Below are positions 41,821 through 50,926 of a DNA stretch of 64,000 nt, one piece after another; within the stretch, counting starts at the first letter, position 1, and every line of letters begins with the position of its first letter. The notes below the pieces were generated by a model. It did not search any database, was not told the origin of the DNA, and saw only the letters and a list, made by a program, of their open reading frames with translations. The position numbers and the translations under genes are program-made. The stretch is from Chitinophagaceae bacterium (GTDB lineage Bacteria; Bacteroidota; Bacteroidia; Chitinophagales; Chitinophagaceae): the NCBI GenBank assembly GCA_016720585.1, contig JADKKH010000001.1, positions 434,001 to 498,000 on the forward strand, read 5' to 3'.

Positions 41821-43146
41821 CTATTTCTTAATCCCAGGCATCATCCGCCCCATGGCCCCCATTTTATTCATGTTTTTCATCATTCCTTTCATTTGTTCAA
41901 ACTGCCGGATGAAGGCATTTAATTCATTGAGGTCCTTGCCAGCCCCTTTGGCTATTCTTTTTTTACGGCTGCCATCAATTAAATCCGGGTCCTCCCTTTC
42001 TTCCGGGGTCATGGAGTTTATCATAGCTTCAATGCCTTTGAAAGAGTTTTCATTGATGTCAATATCTTTTACTTTGCTGCCCATACCCGGAATCATCCCA
42101 AGCATATCTTTCATGTTACCCATCTTTTTAATTTGCTCCAGTTGATTCTTAAAGTCAGCAAAATCAAACTTGTTCTTCCGGATTTTGGCTTCCAGTTTTT
42201 TGGCCTCGGCTTCACTAAACTGTTCCTGTGCTTTTTCCACCAGGGAAGTGATGTCACCCATACCCAGTATGCGTTGCGCCATTCTTTCGGGATAGAACAC
42301 ATCAAGGGTGTCCATTTTTTCGCCGCTGCTGGTAAACTTGATGGGTTTGTTAACCGTGTATTGGATTGAAAGAGCAGCACCTCCCCGGGTATCGCCATCT
42401 AATTTGGTGAGTACAACACCGGTGAAATCGAGCCGGTCATTAAAAGCCTTGGCCGTATTAACCGCATCCTGACCTGTCATACTATCCACAACAAATAATA
42501 TTTCTTGCGGATTTATGGCATTCTTAATATTGGCTACTTCAGTCATCATCACTTCATCCACAGCCAATCGGCCAGCAGTATCTATGATAAGTACATTTTT
42601 GTTTTTGCTCCTGGCTTCTTTTACGGCATTGGTAACAATGTCCACTGCGCTTTTATTTTCCAGTTCAATATGAACATCCACCCCAATCTGTTCGCCCAGT
42701 ACTCTCAGTTGTTCCATGGCCGCCGGACGATATATGTCAGCTGCCACCAACAGGGGAGAAAGGCCTTTTTTTGTTTTCAGGAAATTAGCCAGTTTGCCAC
42801 TGAATGTTGTTTTACCACTACCCTGTAAACCGGCAATAAGGATGATGGCTGGATTTCCTTTGGCGTTAAAAGAAGCTTCCTGCCCGCCCATTAACGCTAC
42901 CAGTTCATCCTTTACGATCTTGGTCATCAACTGTCCGGGCGAAATGGCATTAATTACTTTTTCCCCTGTGGCCTTATCTTTTACCTTATCGGTAAACTCT
43001 TTGGCAATTTTATAATTAACGTCGGCATCTACCAAAGCCCGGCGGATCTCTTTAACCGTGGTAGCAATATTCAGTTCGGTGATTCTTCCCTGGCCTTTAA
43101 GATTCTTAAAGGCACTTTCTAGTTTTTCCTGTAAACTGTTGAACAT
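41821..43146 (-). CDS. ffh: Signal recognition particle GTPase Ffh
   Basis: 441 residues: helical N domain, G domain with GLQGSGKTTFSGKLA (near 107), DTAGRLAVD (near 190) and TKLDGDTRGG (near 248), and a methionine-rich M domain (FEQMKGMMKNMNKMGAMGRMMPG at the C-terminus). It targets nascent membrane proteins with the 4.5S RNA, which was not found in this window. Confidence 0.95.
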   Translation of the reverse strand: MFNSLQEKLESAFKNLKGQGRITELNIATTVKEIRRALVDADVNYKIAKEFTDKVKDKATGEKVINAISPGQLMTKIVKDELVALMGGQEASFNAKGNPAIILIAGLQGSGKTTFSGKLANFLKTKKGLSPLLVAADIYRPAAMEQLRVLGEQIGVDVHIELENKSAVDIVTNAVKEARSKNKNVLIIDTAGRLAVDEVMMTEVANIKNAINPQEILFVVDSMTGQDAVNTAKAFNDRLDFTGVVLTKLDGDTRGGAALSIQYTVNKPIKFTSSGEKMDTLDVFYPERMAQRILGMGDITSLVEKAQEQFSEAEAKKLEAKIRKNKFDFADFKNQLEQIKKMGNMKDMLGMIPGMGSKVKDIDINENSFKGIEAMINSMTPEEREDPDLIDGSRKKRIAKGAGKDLNELNAFIRQFEQMKGMMKNMNKMGAMGRMMPGIKK

Positions 43147-43214
43147 ATATCCGGGTTAGATGATGATTAATTGATTTGTTGTTTTAGCTGGTTACTGTAT
43201 GTGTTAATTACATT

Positions 43215-43254
43215 AAAAAAAAGAATGTAACCTGCAGGTTACATTCTTTTAAAT
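43215..43254. terminator. Hairpin terminator between rpoD and ffh
   Basis: A 13-bp perfect stem (AAAGAATGTAACC with GGTTACATTCTTT, loop TGCA) at 43221-43250 with A-rich flank on the left and T-rich on the right. It lies 74 bp after the rpoD stop and can stop transcription on the minus strand. Confidence 0.8.
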
Positions 43255-43323
43255 TTTTGCAAAGATAAAGTGAAGTGTAGAATTTATCTCAGTGAATGCC
43301 TTTATTAATCTTTTAATCTGAAA

Positions 43324-44193
43324 TCAGGTGCCCAGGTACGTTCGTAAAAGTTTACAACGATTTGAAGCTTTTAACTTGGTAATGGCTTTATCTTTTATTT
43401 GTCTTACCCGTTCCCGGGTCAGGCTGAAGCGTTCACCAATATCTTCCAGGCTCATGGGGTGGTCCACGCCGATTCCGAAGAAAAAGCAGATCACCTCTTT
43501 TTGCCGTTCAGTGAGTGTTTTTAAGGAACGGTCTATTTCAGTTTTCAATGATTCATTATGAACCAGCTGGCCGTCAGTTTTTTCAGCGTTATTGTTCTCC
43601 AATACGTCAATCAGGGTATTTTCTTCACCTTCAGACAACGGTGAATCCATACTTACATGGCGGGCATTGATGCCGAGGGTTGCTGTAACTTCTTCAATAT
43701 CCATTTCCAGAACTTCGGCCAGTTCTTCTGCGGATGGCTCTCTTTCGAACTGCTGCTCCAGTAATGAAAAAGCCTTCTGAATACGGTTGGTAAGACCCAC
43801 TTTATTCAGCGGAAGACGGACAATCCGGGATTGCTCGGCCAATGACTGTAAAATACTCTGACGGATCCACCAGACGGCATAAGAGATGAATTTAAAGCCC
43901 CGGGTTTCATCAAAACGTTGTGCAGCTTTGATGAGGCCAACATTTCCTTCGTTTATCAGATCCGGTAATGAAAGGCCCTGGTTTTGGTACTGTTTTGCAA
44001 CGGATACTACAAATCGAAGGTTTGCCTTGGTCAACCGGTCTAAAGACTTTTGGCATCCCTGCCGGATAAGGGCGGCTAACTTAACCTCCTCTTCCGAGGA
44101 AATAAGTTCGACTTTTCCGATCTCCTGCAAATACTTTTCTAAGCTTTGGGATTCACGATTAGTAATAGACTTCGTGATCTTGAGTTGTCTCAT
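43324..44193 (-). CDS. rpoD: Primary sigma factor, short Bacteroidota type
   Basis: 289 residues from MRQLKITKSITNRESQSL; an ATG two codons earlier is possible. Regions 1.2 (LEKYLQEIGKVELIS), 2 (LPDLINEGNVGLIKAAQRFDETRGFKFISYAVWWIRQSI), 3 and 4 (LTERQKEVICFFFGI ... LTRERVRQIKDKAITKLK) are present. Region 1.1 is absent, as in primary sigma factors of Bacteroidota, which recognise TTTG/TAnnTTTG promoters. That fits the -7 elements in this window. Confidence 0.92.
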   Translation of the reverse strand: MRQLKITKSITNRESQSLEKYLQEIGKVELISSEEEVKLAALIRQGCQKSLDRLTKANLRFVVSVAKQYQNQGLSLPDLINEGNVGLIKAAQRFDETRGFKFISYAVWWIRQSILQSLAEQSRIVRLPLNKVGLTNRIQKAFSLLEQQFEREPSAEELAEVLEMDIEEVTATLGINARHVSMDSPLSEGEENTLIDVLENNNAEKTDGQLVHNESLKTEIDRSLKTLTERQKEVICFFFGIGVDHPMSLEDIGERFSLTRERVRQIKDKAITKLKASNRCKLLRTYLGT

Positions 44194-44507
44194 GCTCATA
44201 GGTATGGTGTTTAGTATGGTGTATTTAAAGGGTTAAGAATGATAAGATTGGTATGCTTATGACTCTAAAAATACCCACCACAATGTCATTGGTTGTTCAG
44301 AACTTATTGAACTTCAAGGCAATTTAAGTTAATTACCGACACAAGCCAAATAAATTTTGACACTCTTTTAACGAATAATTCTCCTTTTTAGTACACCAAA
44401 CCGGGTTTGGTATGAATCGGGGGAAAAATAAACCATAAAATATTTTGCAGCAATGATTTATTTTCTATTATTGCAGGTATCGCAATGATTTTTAGAAGAT
44501 AAGAAGA
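44194..44507. other. Divergent intergenic region, rpoD and START-like gene
   Basis: 314 bp without a gene. It must hold the rpoD promoter and that of the divergent gene. Visible structure: a perfect hairpin ACCAAACC-G-GGTTTGGT near 44395-44411, and a repeated GTATGGTGT near 44203 and 44213. No tRNA, box or clear promoter is assigned. Confidence 0.5.
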
Positions 44508-44885
44508 ATGAGTAAACAATTATACACTTTAGAGTTCCCGGTTCGCTGCTCGCCATCCATATTATACGAATTTCTGGTCACGCCGGCAGGGCTGGGTGAA
44601 TGGTTTGCCGATCAGGTTGATGAAAGAGATAATATCTATTTTTTTGGCTGGAATGGCAGTTTTGAAAAAGCAGATCTGGTGGAAAAGGAGCAGGATAAAT
44701 TTATACGGTTTCACTGGGTTACCGCTCCTAAGGAAGAGTACTTTGAGTTCCGGATTGACAAATCTGAAATTACCAACCAGACTATCCTGATAATAAAAGA
44801 TTTTGCAGAGAAAAAAGAAATCAAAGATCAAAGTAACTTATGGGATCACCAGGTGAAAGAACTTTTTCACCGGCTGGGAGGTTGA
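44508..44885 (+). CDS. START/SRPBCC-like ligand-binding protein
   Basis: 125 residues with a START-like fold: LYTLEFPVRCSPSILYEFL at the N-terminus, SGxGLGEWFADQV-type segment near residue 30, and a C-terminal amphipathic helix (NLWDHQVKELFHRLG). Members in Bacteroidota are conserved but uncharacterised; they may bind a small hydrophobic ligand. It overlaps the convergent neighbour by 19 bp. Confidence 0.75.
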   Translation: MSKQLYTLEFPVRCSPSILYEFLVTPAGLGEWFADQVDERDNIYFFGWNGSFEKADLVEKEQDKFIRFHWVTAPKEEYFEFRIDKSEITNQTILIIKDFAEKKEIKDQSNLWDHQVKELFHRLGG

Positions 44886-45493
44886 TCCGCCAGTAACCTG
44901 ATCATTTGTTTGAAATAAGCCAACAGTATTTCTTCTGATTCGTTCCATTGCAGCAAGGGGAGTTTATTGACCAGCTTGAAAAAATCTTTCCCCCGTACTA
45001 ATTCCTCAAATTCATTTTCTGATAATTCGGATATCAATACATAATTACCATTCTCAAAATGATGTTCCCAGGGGTCTTTATTCCGGCATGCGTAGTATTT
45101 ATTTTCTTTCAAAGCCGGGTAAGCAGCTATGAGTTTTTCTGCTGCTTCTTGTTTAAAATTGCCTGAAAGATGCAGCGTGATACTAAAAAAATTTCCCCAC
45201 CAAAACATCGTACGAATGGCCAGGATATTGGCATGATCAAAAATTTTTGGGTAGTCGAGTAGCCGGTAAGGAAGACCCTGGTAATTTTCCCCTTTCGAAA
45301 TTTTTGAAGATGAATGGGTAAATTCAGCGGGTATTCCGGGAGCTTGGGATGTTACATACATTTGTTGTTTTAATTGTAAGTCGGCCAATAGTTGATTTAC
45401 TTTTTCCAGGATGACATTCTTTGTTAAAATCAGGTCTGCATTTGTAACCAACTCCATCTCTTTTTGTGAAAGCCTTATTTTTGTCTCACTCAT
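44867..45493 (-). CDS. Conserved protein of unknown function
   Basis: 208 residues without signal peptide or membrane helix and no domain recognised. Notable features: an N-terminal helical region (KEMELVTNADLILTKNVILEKVNQLLADL), a hydrophobic aromatic block (TMFWWGNFFSITLHLSG near 97-113) and an acidic C-terminal half. Its start lies 13 bp from that of the divergent LptF/G-like gene, so promoters must overlap coding DNA. Confidence 0.6.
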   Translation of the reverse strand: MSETKIRLSQKEMELVTNADLILTKNVILEKVNQLLADLQLKQQMYVTSQAPGIPAEFTHSSSKISKGENYQGLPYRLLDYPKIFDHANILAIRTMFWWGNFFSITLHLSGNFKQEAAEKLIAAYPALKENKYYACRNKDPWEHHFENGNYVLISELSENEFEELVRGKDFFKLVNKLPLLQWNESEEILLAYFKQMIRLLADQPPSR

Positions 45494-45506
45494 AAGCTAT
45501 ATATAG

Positions 45507-46955
45507 GTGTTTAAAAAATTAGATAAACTCATCTTCAAAGCCTTTCTCGGTCCTTTTATAGCAACGTTTTTTATAACACTGCTGGTACTGGTTATGCAGT
45601 TCTTCTGGCTGTATATTGATGATTTTGTTGGGAAAGGCATAGGTACGGATATTATTTTTGAGTTTATCGGGTACCAGAGTGCTGTGCTGGTTCCCCTTGC
45701 CCTGCCCCTGGCCGTTTTACTTTCTTCTTTAATGACTTTTGGCAACCTGGGCGAAAGTTTTGAACTGGTCGCCATCAAATCAGCCGGCATCTCCCTGCTC
45801 CGGTTTATGCGTCCCTTATTTTTTGTTAGCATTTTCATCAGCGGGATTGCTTTTCTTTTTTCCAATTATGTGATCCCGGTTGCAAATTTAAAATCCAGGA
45901 CGCTTTTATCGGATATAGTTTTTGCGAAGCCTGCCTTTGATTTAAAAGAAGGGGTTTTTTATGATAAGATCCCGCAGTTTGCCATTAAGATCGGCAAAAA
46001 AGAAGCCAATGACAGTGTCATCAGGGATGTCATAGTTTATGAACAAGGCAATGCCCTGCAGGATAATTTCATAATTGCCAAAAGTGGAATTATGCGGGTT
46101 ACTATGAATAAGAGGTTTCTTGAATTTAACCTGAAAGACGGATGGCGTTATGAAGAAAGGGGAAATATCTATGGCAATGGCAACGAGGAATTTATCCGGA
46201 TAGGTTTTAAAGAATACAAAAAACAATTTGACCTGAGTTCTTTAGGATTTAGTAACCGTACGGCAGATAGTGTGAATAAGAACAATGAAAAAATGTACAG
46301 TATGCGGCAACTGGAAAAAGCCATTGATTCACTGAAGAAAGAAACCAGTCAGCTGCGGGAACAGAACATCAAAGAAATGTTCGGACAATTTCATTTTGTA
46401 AGCTTACTGGATTCCGTATGGGAGCCTTTAAATATTCCCGGGAAAGCAGGTGGCAAAAACATAAAAAAGCTGGAGGATATTCTGCCAGATTCTGCGGAAG
46501 TCAGTATTAACCAGACTGTGGAGAATATTGCCGGTTCGATAAGGTTAAGCGCGGAATCATTTGCCGCAACCCTGGATAACAGAGGAAAAAATTTTCGAAG
46601 ACATCAAATAGAATGGCACCGGAAGATATCTCTTTCATTGGCCTGCCTGGTGTTATTCCTGATCGGTGCACCCCTGGGTGCTATTATTCGTAAAGGTGGC
46701 CTGGGCACTCCATTGATCTTCGCCATTGCCTTCTTTATGTTATTTTACTTTACCAGTACTGCCGGGGAGAAAATGGCCCGCGAAAATACTTTAACTCCGT
46801 TTGGGGGTATGTGGCTGGCTACTTTTTTACTTGGAATTATCGGCATTTTTCTGATCTATAAAGCCATGAAAGATTCACATTTTTTCAACAAGGAATATTA
46901 TCAAAAAATTGCCCGGTTTTTTATCAACCTTTTTCAAAAGAAGAAGCACGGGTGA
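45507..46955 (+). CDS. LptF/LptG-family lipopolysaccharide export permease
   Basis: 482 residues starting at GTG (MFKKLDKLIFKAFLGPFIATFF). Three helices at the N-terminus (about 15-35, 55-75, 95-125), a long periplasmic domain (140-375) and three helices at the C-terminus (385-460), which is the YjgP/YjgQ plan. It would work with LptB to move LPS to the outer membrane. Only one of the pair is in the window. Confidence 0.88.
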   Translation: MFKKLDKLIFKAFLGPFIATFFITLLVLVMQFFWLYIDDFVGKGIGTDIIFEFIGYQSAVLVPLALPLAVLLSSLMTFGNLGESFELVAIKSAGISLLRFMRPLFFVSIFISGIAFLFSNYVIPVANLKSRTLLSDIVFAKPAFDLKEGVFYDKIPQFAIKIGKKEANDSVIRDVIVYEQGNALQDNFIIAKSGIMRVTMNKRFLEFNLKDGWRYEERGNIYGNGNEEFIRIGFKEYKKQFDLSSLGFSNRTADSVNKNNEKMYSMRQLEKAIDSLKKETSQLREQNIKEMFGQFHFVSLLDSVWEPLNIPGKAGGKNIKKLEDILPDSAEVSINQTVENIAGSIRLSAESFAATLDNRGKNFRRHQIEWHRKISLSLACLVLFLIGAPLGAIIRKGGLGTPLIFAIAFFMLFYFTSTAGEKMARENTLTPFGGMWLATFLLGIIGIFLIYKAMKDSHFFNKEYYQKIARFFINLFQKKKHG

Positions 46956-47193
46956 CAGCATGACCTGTTTTAACACCTGATAAATCCGTAACGTTCCACT
47001 TTCCCGTTCAAAAAATATTTATAAACCGCCACGACATAGTTGCAGGCAATGATTATTCAACCCTGCAATTCCCGGAAAAAAATTGTATTAATTAATAAAC
47101 AATCACTGGCAGGGCTTTCAGCTTTATGATTACTATTTACTCATAAGAGTAGCCGTATTATTTCTGTATATTCGATAACCAATAATTACTACT

Positions 47194-47985
47194 ATGAGAG
47201 TACTTATTTTAGCCTGCTTTGCATTTTCTTTATTTAGCTGTAATTCTTCTTCAAAAAAGAAAGATCCCAACAGGGTGATGGATGACACCGCGCGGATGGA
47301 TAATCCCGTTGCTCCAACACCTCCGATAGTTCCCATTGTTCCCGAAAAAATTACGGTTGCAGATATTCCTTCCGGGATTAATGTAAAAGGTAAAGTACTG
47401 GAAGTATGGAGATGGAATGATAATCTCGGCGAAAATATTCTTATCACTTCTTATGTGACCCCCTATGCTGACAAAGGGAAAAATGAATATGGAGAGGAAG
47501 GCCAGACCGCTGAGTTGCATGCTTTTCAGTATGCCAGAAAGGAGGGTGATTATTTGCCCATATGGGTATTGAACGATTCAGAAAAATCCTGCCCGTTTGA
47601 TATTACCTGTGATTTTATTAAAGGCTCAACTACTATTACAGATCTTGATAAGGATGGTATCGCGGAAACCAAAGTGCAATATTCAGTTGCATGCCGCAGT
47701 GATGTATCACCTGCAACGATGAAACTGATTATGTGTGAAAACGGGATAACGTATGCCTTACGGGGTAGTATGTGGCTGAAATATAGCCCGGAGGTAAAAT
47801 TTATGGTAACCGAAAAAGATGTAAATCTCGAAAGTACACCCAAACTAAAGGATGAAATGGAGGAGTTGTTAAGGACCTTTGGACGATATGAAAATGAGAA
47901 AGAATTTGCCGATGCCCCGTCTCAATTTTTGCCCTTTGCCCGGAGTGAATGGTTGAAGTATGTCAAAGAAAAAATAGGTGAATAA
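47194..47985 (+). CDS. Lipoprotein of unknown function
   Basis: 263 residues with lipobox FSLFSCNSSS (cysteine 16) and a polar, proline-rich linker (to about residue 45). The globular part includes TDLDKDGIAETKVQYSVACRSDVSPATMKLIM, a pattern reminiscent of a calcium-like D-x-D-x-D-G loop seen in M949_RS01915-type Bacteroidota proteins. Role unknown. It is preceded by 238 bp without genes in which no structure was recognised and followed 15 bp later by a CDF transporter. Confidence 0.6.
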   Translation: MRVLILACFAFSLFSCNSSSKKKDPNRVMDDTARMDNPVAPTPPIVPIVPEKITVADIPSGINVKGKVLEVWRWNDNLGENILITSYVTPYADKGKNEYGEEGQTAELHAFQYARKEGDYLPIWVLNDSEKSCPFDITCDFIKGSTTITDLDKDGIAETKVQYSVACRSDVSPATMKLIMCENGITYALRGSMWLKYSPEVKFMVTEKDVNLESTPKLKDEMEELLRTFGRYENEKEFADAPSQFLPFARSEWLKYVKEKIGE

Positions 47986-48000
47986 GTCAATTATTGTCAA

Positions 48001-48987
48001 GTGAAAACCGGTCAGCAAAATCTAAACGTTCAGAAATGGGTAGCTGTATTTTCCGTACTGCTGATGTCCGTAAAATTTATTGCGTATTATTCCACCCATT
48101 CGGTTTCTATCCTGACAGATGCGCTGGAAAGTATTGTTAACGTTGCTGCGGGTTTTATCGGGTTATACAGTTTATATGTGGCGGCTATTCCCCGGGATCA
48201 TAATCATCCTTACGGGCATGGTAAAGCTGAATTTCTTTCAGCGGCCATAGAAGGTACTTTGATCGGCAGTGCCGGGACAATCATATTATACAAAGCGATT
48301 CAAAACCTGGTTTACCCTGCTGAGCTGCATAAAATTGATTATGGCATATGGCTGGTGGCGGCTACGGCAGCTGTAAATTTTATTGTAGGATATTTCTGTC
48401 TCAGAACAGGAAAAAGAAATAATTCGCTGGCATTAATTGCCAGTGGGAAACACTTGCAAAGCGATACCTGGTCAACGCTGGCTATTATTGCCGGCCTGAT
48501 TCTCCTGTATTTCACCGGTTATAAATGGATCGACAGTGTTGTGGCCATTCTGGCTGGCGTTTTCATCGTTTTTACCGGTTACCAGATTGTGCGTCGCTCT
48601 ATTGCAGGGATCATGGACGAGACCGATGTGAAATTATTAACCGGCATGGTGCAGGTATTAAATTCCAATCGAAGAGAAAACTGGGTGGACCTGCATAATC
48701 TCCGGGTAATAAAATATGGAAGCCTCTTACATTTAGACTGTCACCTGACAGTGCCCTGGTATCTGAATGTTCATGAAGCGCACGAGGAGATTGATGCGCT
48801 GGCCCGGTTGATACGGAAAGAGTTTGGCGAATCCCTGGAATTGTTTGTTCATTCGGATGGCTGCCTCCCTTTTTCCTGCCAGATCTGTGATAAAGCCCAT
48901 TGCCCGGAGCGGAAAAATCAATTTGTAAAGAAAATTGATTGGACCCTGGATAATATTTCAAGGAATAAAAAGCATGAATTAATATGA
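48001..48987 (+). CDS. Cation diffusion facilitator family transporter
   Basis: 328 residues, GTG start. Six hydrophobic segments with DALESIVN in helix II and HLQSDTW in helix V giving the transport-site acidic and His residues, and HPYGHGKAEFLSA between helices. The cytoplasmic C-terminal domain ends with a cysteine cluster (GCLPFSCQICDKAHC) that may bind metal. It probably exports Zn, Fe or Mn. The stop overlaps the OsmC start by 4 bp. Confidence 0.85.
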   Translation: MKTGQQNLNVQKWVAVFSVLLMSVKFIAYYSTHSVSILTDALESIVNVAAGFIGLYSLYVAAIPRDHNHPYGHGKAEFLSAAIEGTLIGSAGTIILYKAIQNLVYPAELHKIDYGIWLVAATAAVNFIVGYFCLRTGKRNNSLALIASGKHLQSDTWSTLAIIAGLILLYFTGYKWIDSVVAILAGVFIVFTGYQIVRRSIAGIMDETDVKLLTGMVQVLNSNRRENWVDLHNLRVIKYGSLLHLDCHLTVPWYLNVHEAHEEIDALARLIRKEFGESLELFVHSDGCLPFSCQICDKAHCPERKNQFVKKIDWTLDNISRNKKHELI

Positions 48988-49376
48988 AAACGACAACCAC
49001 CTGGATAAAAAAACATGAATTTAAAAGTCAGCAGGGACATAATTCAATAAAACTGGATGGGAGCAAAGAAAAAGGATTCAGCCCTAAAGCCTTATTGCTG
49101 GCTGGCCTTGCCGGCTGCTCCGGTATTGATGTTGTGGATATATTAGAAAAAATGCGGGTGGAATTTGCTGATTTTACTATTGATACAGAAGCAGAACAGA
49201 CCGAAGAGCACCCTAAAGTATTTAAAATGGTATTGATCACCTACCGTATAAAGACAGCCAAAGAAAACGAGGATAAAGTTAAAAAAGCGATTGAGCTATC
49301 CCTGGAAAAATATTGTGGTGTGTCGGCCATGCTTAAAAAAAATTCTCCCGTCAGGTATGAGCTGGTGCTGGAATAA
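48984..49376 (+). CDS. OsmC-family peroxide-reducing protein
   Basis: 130 residues of the OsmC/Ohr fold, with the two reactive cysteines in AGCSGIDVVDIL (near 44) and KYCGVSAML (near 113). The family reduces organic peroxides with thiols. It is translationally coupled to the upstream CDF gene and lies near a peroxiredoxin gene. Confidence 0.85.
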   Translation: MKTTTTWIKKHEFKSQQGHNSIKLDGSKEKGFSPKALLLAGLAGCSGIDVVDILEKMRVEFADFTIDTEAEQTEEHPKVFKMVLITYRIKTAKENEDKVKKAIELSLEKYCGVSAMLKKNSPVRYELVLE

Positions 49377-49475
49377 AGTGGTGCCCTCCGTAAATTTGTT
49401 ATACTTTCATCCGGAAATTCTGGTTGAAAGAAATTTATTTTATATAATTATTCTTAATAATTAAAAAAGTAAACT

Positions 49476-50114
49476 ATGGGATTACATCTTGGTGATATCG
49501 CCCCGGATTTTAATGCACAAACTTCCTCTGGTGAAATTAATTTTCACGAATACCTCGGTACAGGTTGGGGGATCCTTTTTTCTCATCCGGCTGATTTTAC
49601 ACCCGTTTGTACAACGGAACTGGGCAAAACCGCTTTACTCCAGGAGGAATTTGCGAAGCGTAATGTAAAAGTTATAGCTATTAGCGTTGATCCGCTGGGC
49701 AAACATGCTGAATGGATCAAAGATATTAATGAAACGCAGCATTGCCAGGTTAATTTTCCCATTATTGCTGATGAGAACCGAAATGTGGCAACCCTGTACG
49801 ATATGATCCATCCGAATGCTTCAGCTACGGCTACGGTTCGTTCCTTGTTTGTAATAGGACCAGATAAGGCCATCAAATTAATGATTACTTATCCCGCATC
49901 TACCGGCAGGAATTTTACAGAAGTTTTGAGAGTAGTTGACTCCCTCCAATTGACAGCTAAATACAGTGTGGCCACTCCGGCCAATTGGAAACATGGTGAA
50001 GATGTGATCGTGGTTCCGGCTGTTTCTACGGAAGATGCCATCAAAAAATTTCCAAAAGGGGTTCAGGTGGTTAAGCCCTATCTCCGGTATACGCCCCAGC
50101 CTGATCTGAAATAA
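49476..50114 (+). CDS. 1-Cys peroxiredoxin, Prx6 type
   Basis: 212 residues with the peroxidatic site PADFTPVCTTELG (Cys45) and the long Prx6 C-terminal domain (LRVVDSLQLTAKYSVATPANWKHGEDVIV). It lacks a second resolving cysteine in the usual place. It detoxifies peroxides in the cytoplasm and ends at a terminator shared with the convergent pseudouridine synthase. Confidence 0.92.
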   Translation: MGLHLGDIAPDFNAQTSSGEINFHEYLGTGWGILFSHPADFTPVCTTELGKTALLQEEFAKRNVKVIAISVDPLGKHAEWIKDINETQHCQVNFPIIADENRNVATLYDMIHPNASATATVRSLFVIGPDKAIKLMITYPASTGRNFTEVLRVVDSLQLTAKYSVATPANWKHGEDVIVVPAVSTEDAIKKFPKGVQVVKPYLRYTPQPDLK

Positions 50115-50131
50115 TAATTGGTTTTATACCT

Positions 50132-50166
50132 AAAGGGGAATTGACGAAAGTTATTTCCCCTTTTTT
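50132..50166 (+). terminator. Terminator after the peroxiredoxin gene
   Basis: AAAGGGGAA pairs with TTCCCCTTT around a 14-base loop, followed by further T. It overlaps the end of the convergent gene. Confidence 0.7.
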
Positions 50167-50897
50167 CCCTGCCCGAACTTCAGGCGGGTTTTGGCTAATT
50201 GTTGCAAGGTAGCCCTCATGTCTTTTGGCAATTGGGCTTCCAGGTCGATAAGGTTTCCATGCAGATCTTTAAAGGATAACCGGAAAGCATGAAGTGCCAG
50301 CCGGTTGAGAATGGGCCTTTCTTCTTCCAGGTCTTTTGATAAGTTGAATTTAGATTTCAACGAAGAAACCAAAACAGGTTTACCATCACCGTATACAGCA
50401 TCACAAACGATGGGATGACCAAGTTCTTTCATATGTACCCTGATCTGGTGCGTTCTCCCCGTATGAATCTGAAACTGTAAGTGTGAATAAATGCCAAAAT
50501 CTTCCAGCACTTCATAATCAGTGAGTGATTCTTTGCCCTTACGGTGAACGATCATCGTACCATTTAATGCAGGATGTTCAGCGATAGGCGAAGACAGTGT
50601 TCCTTTTTTCTCTGGCAGCGAACCCAGGACCAGTCCCTGATAGATCTTTTTAGTTTGCCTGCCTTCAAATTGCAGCGAAAGATGTTTATGGGTCATCTCG
50701 TTTTTTGCAAAAACGATCAGTCCGCTGGTATCTCTGTCCAGACGGTGTACTGTGAAAATAGTACCAAACTTCTCCTTTAATAATACTTTTAAGGAAATCT
50801 CTTTTCCTTCCCGGTCGGGAATGGACAATAAGCCCGAAGGCTTATTAATTGTGACCCAATTTTCGGTTTCTTCAATAATTAATTCCGAAATCTTCAT
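50151..50897 (-). CDS. RluA-family rRNA/tRNA pseudouridine synthase
   Basis: 248 residues. The catalytic motif HRLDRDTSGLIVFAK (Asp near 54) is intact, and HTGRTHQIRVHMKELGHPIVCDAVYG (near 142-167) is the other RluA signature. No S4 domain is present. The exact U target cannot be given. The start is 29 bp downstream of the RsuA-type gene stop on the same strand. Confidence 0.9.
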   Translation of the reverse strand: MKISELIIEETENWVTINKPSGLLSIPDREGKEISLKVLLKEKFGTIFTVHRLDRDTSGLIVFAKNEMTHKHLSLQFEGRQTKKIYQGLVLGSLPEKKGTLSSPIAEHPALNGTMIVHRKGKESLTDYEVLEDFGIYSHLQFQIHTGRTHQIRVHMKELGHPIVCDAVYGDGKPVLVSSLKSKFNLSKDLEEERPILNRLALHAFRLSFKDLHGNLIDLEAQLPKDMRATLQQLAKTRLKFGQGKKGK

Positions 50898-50926
50898 GTT
50901 ATTGATCTGTGTAATCTGTGGCTAAA

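Noticed and set aside
44194..44507. tRNA or small RNA in the rpoD upstream gap
   Set aside because: No cloverleaf, no paired D/T arms and no terminator; only one short hairpin.
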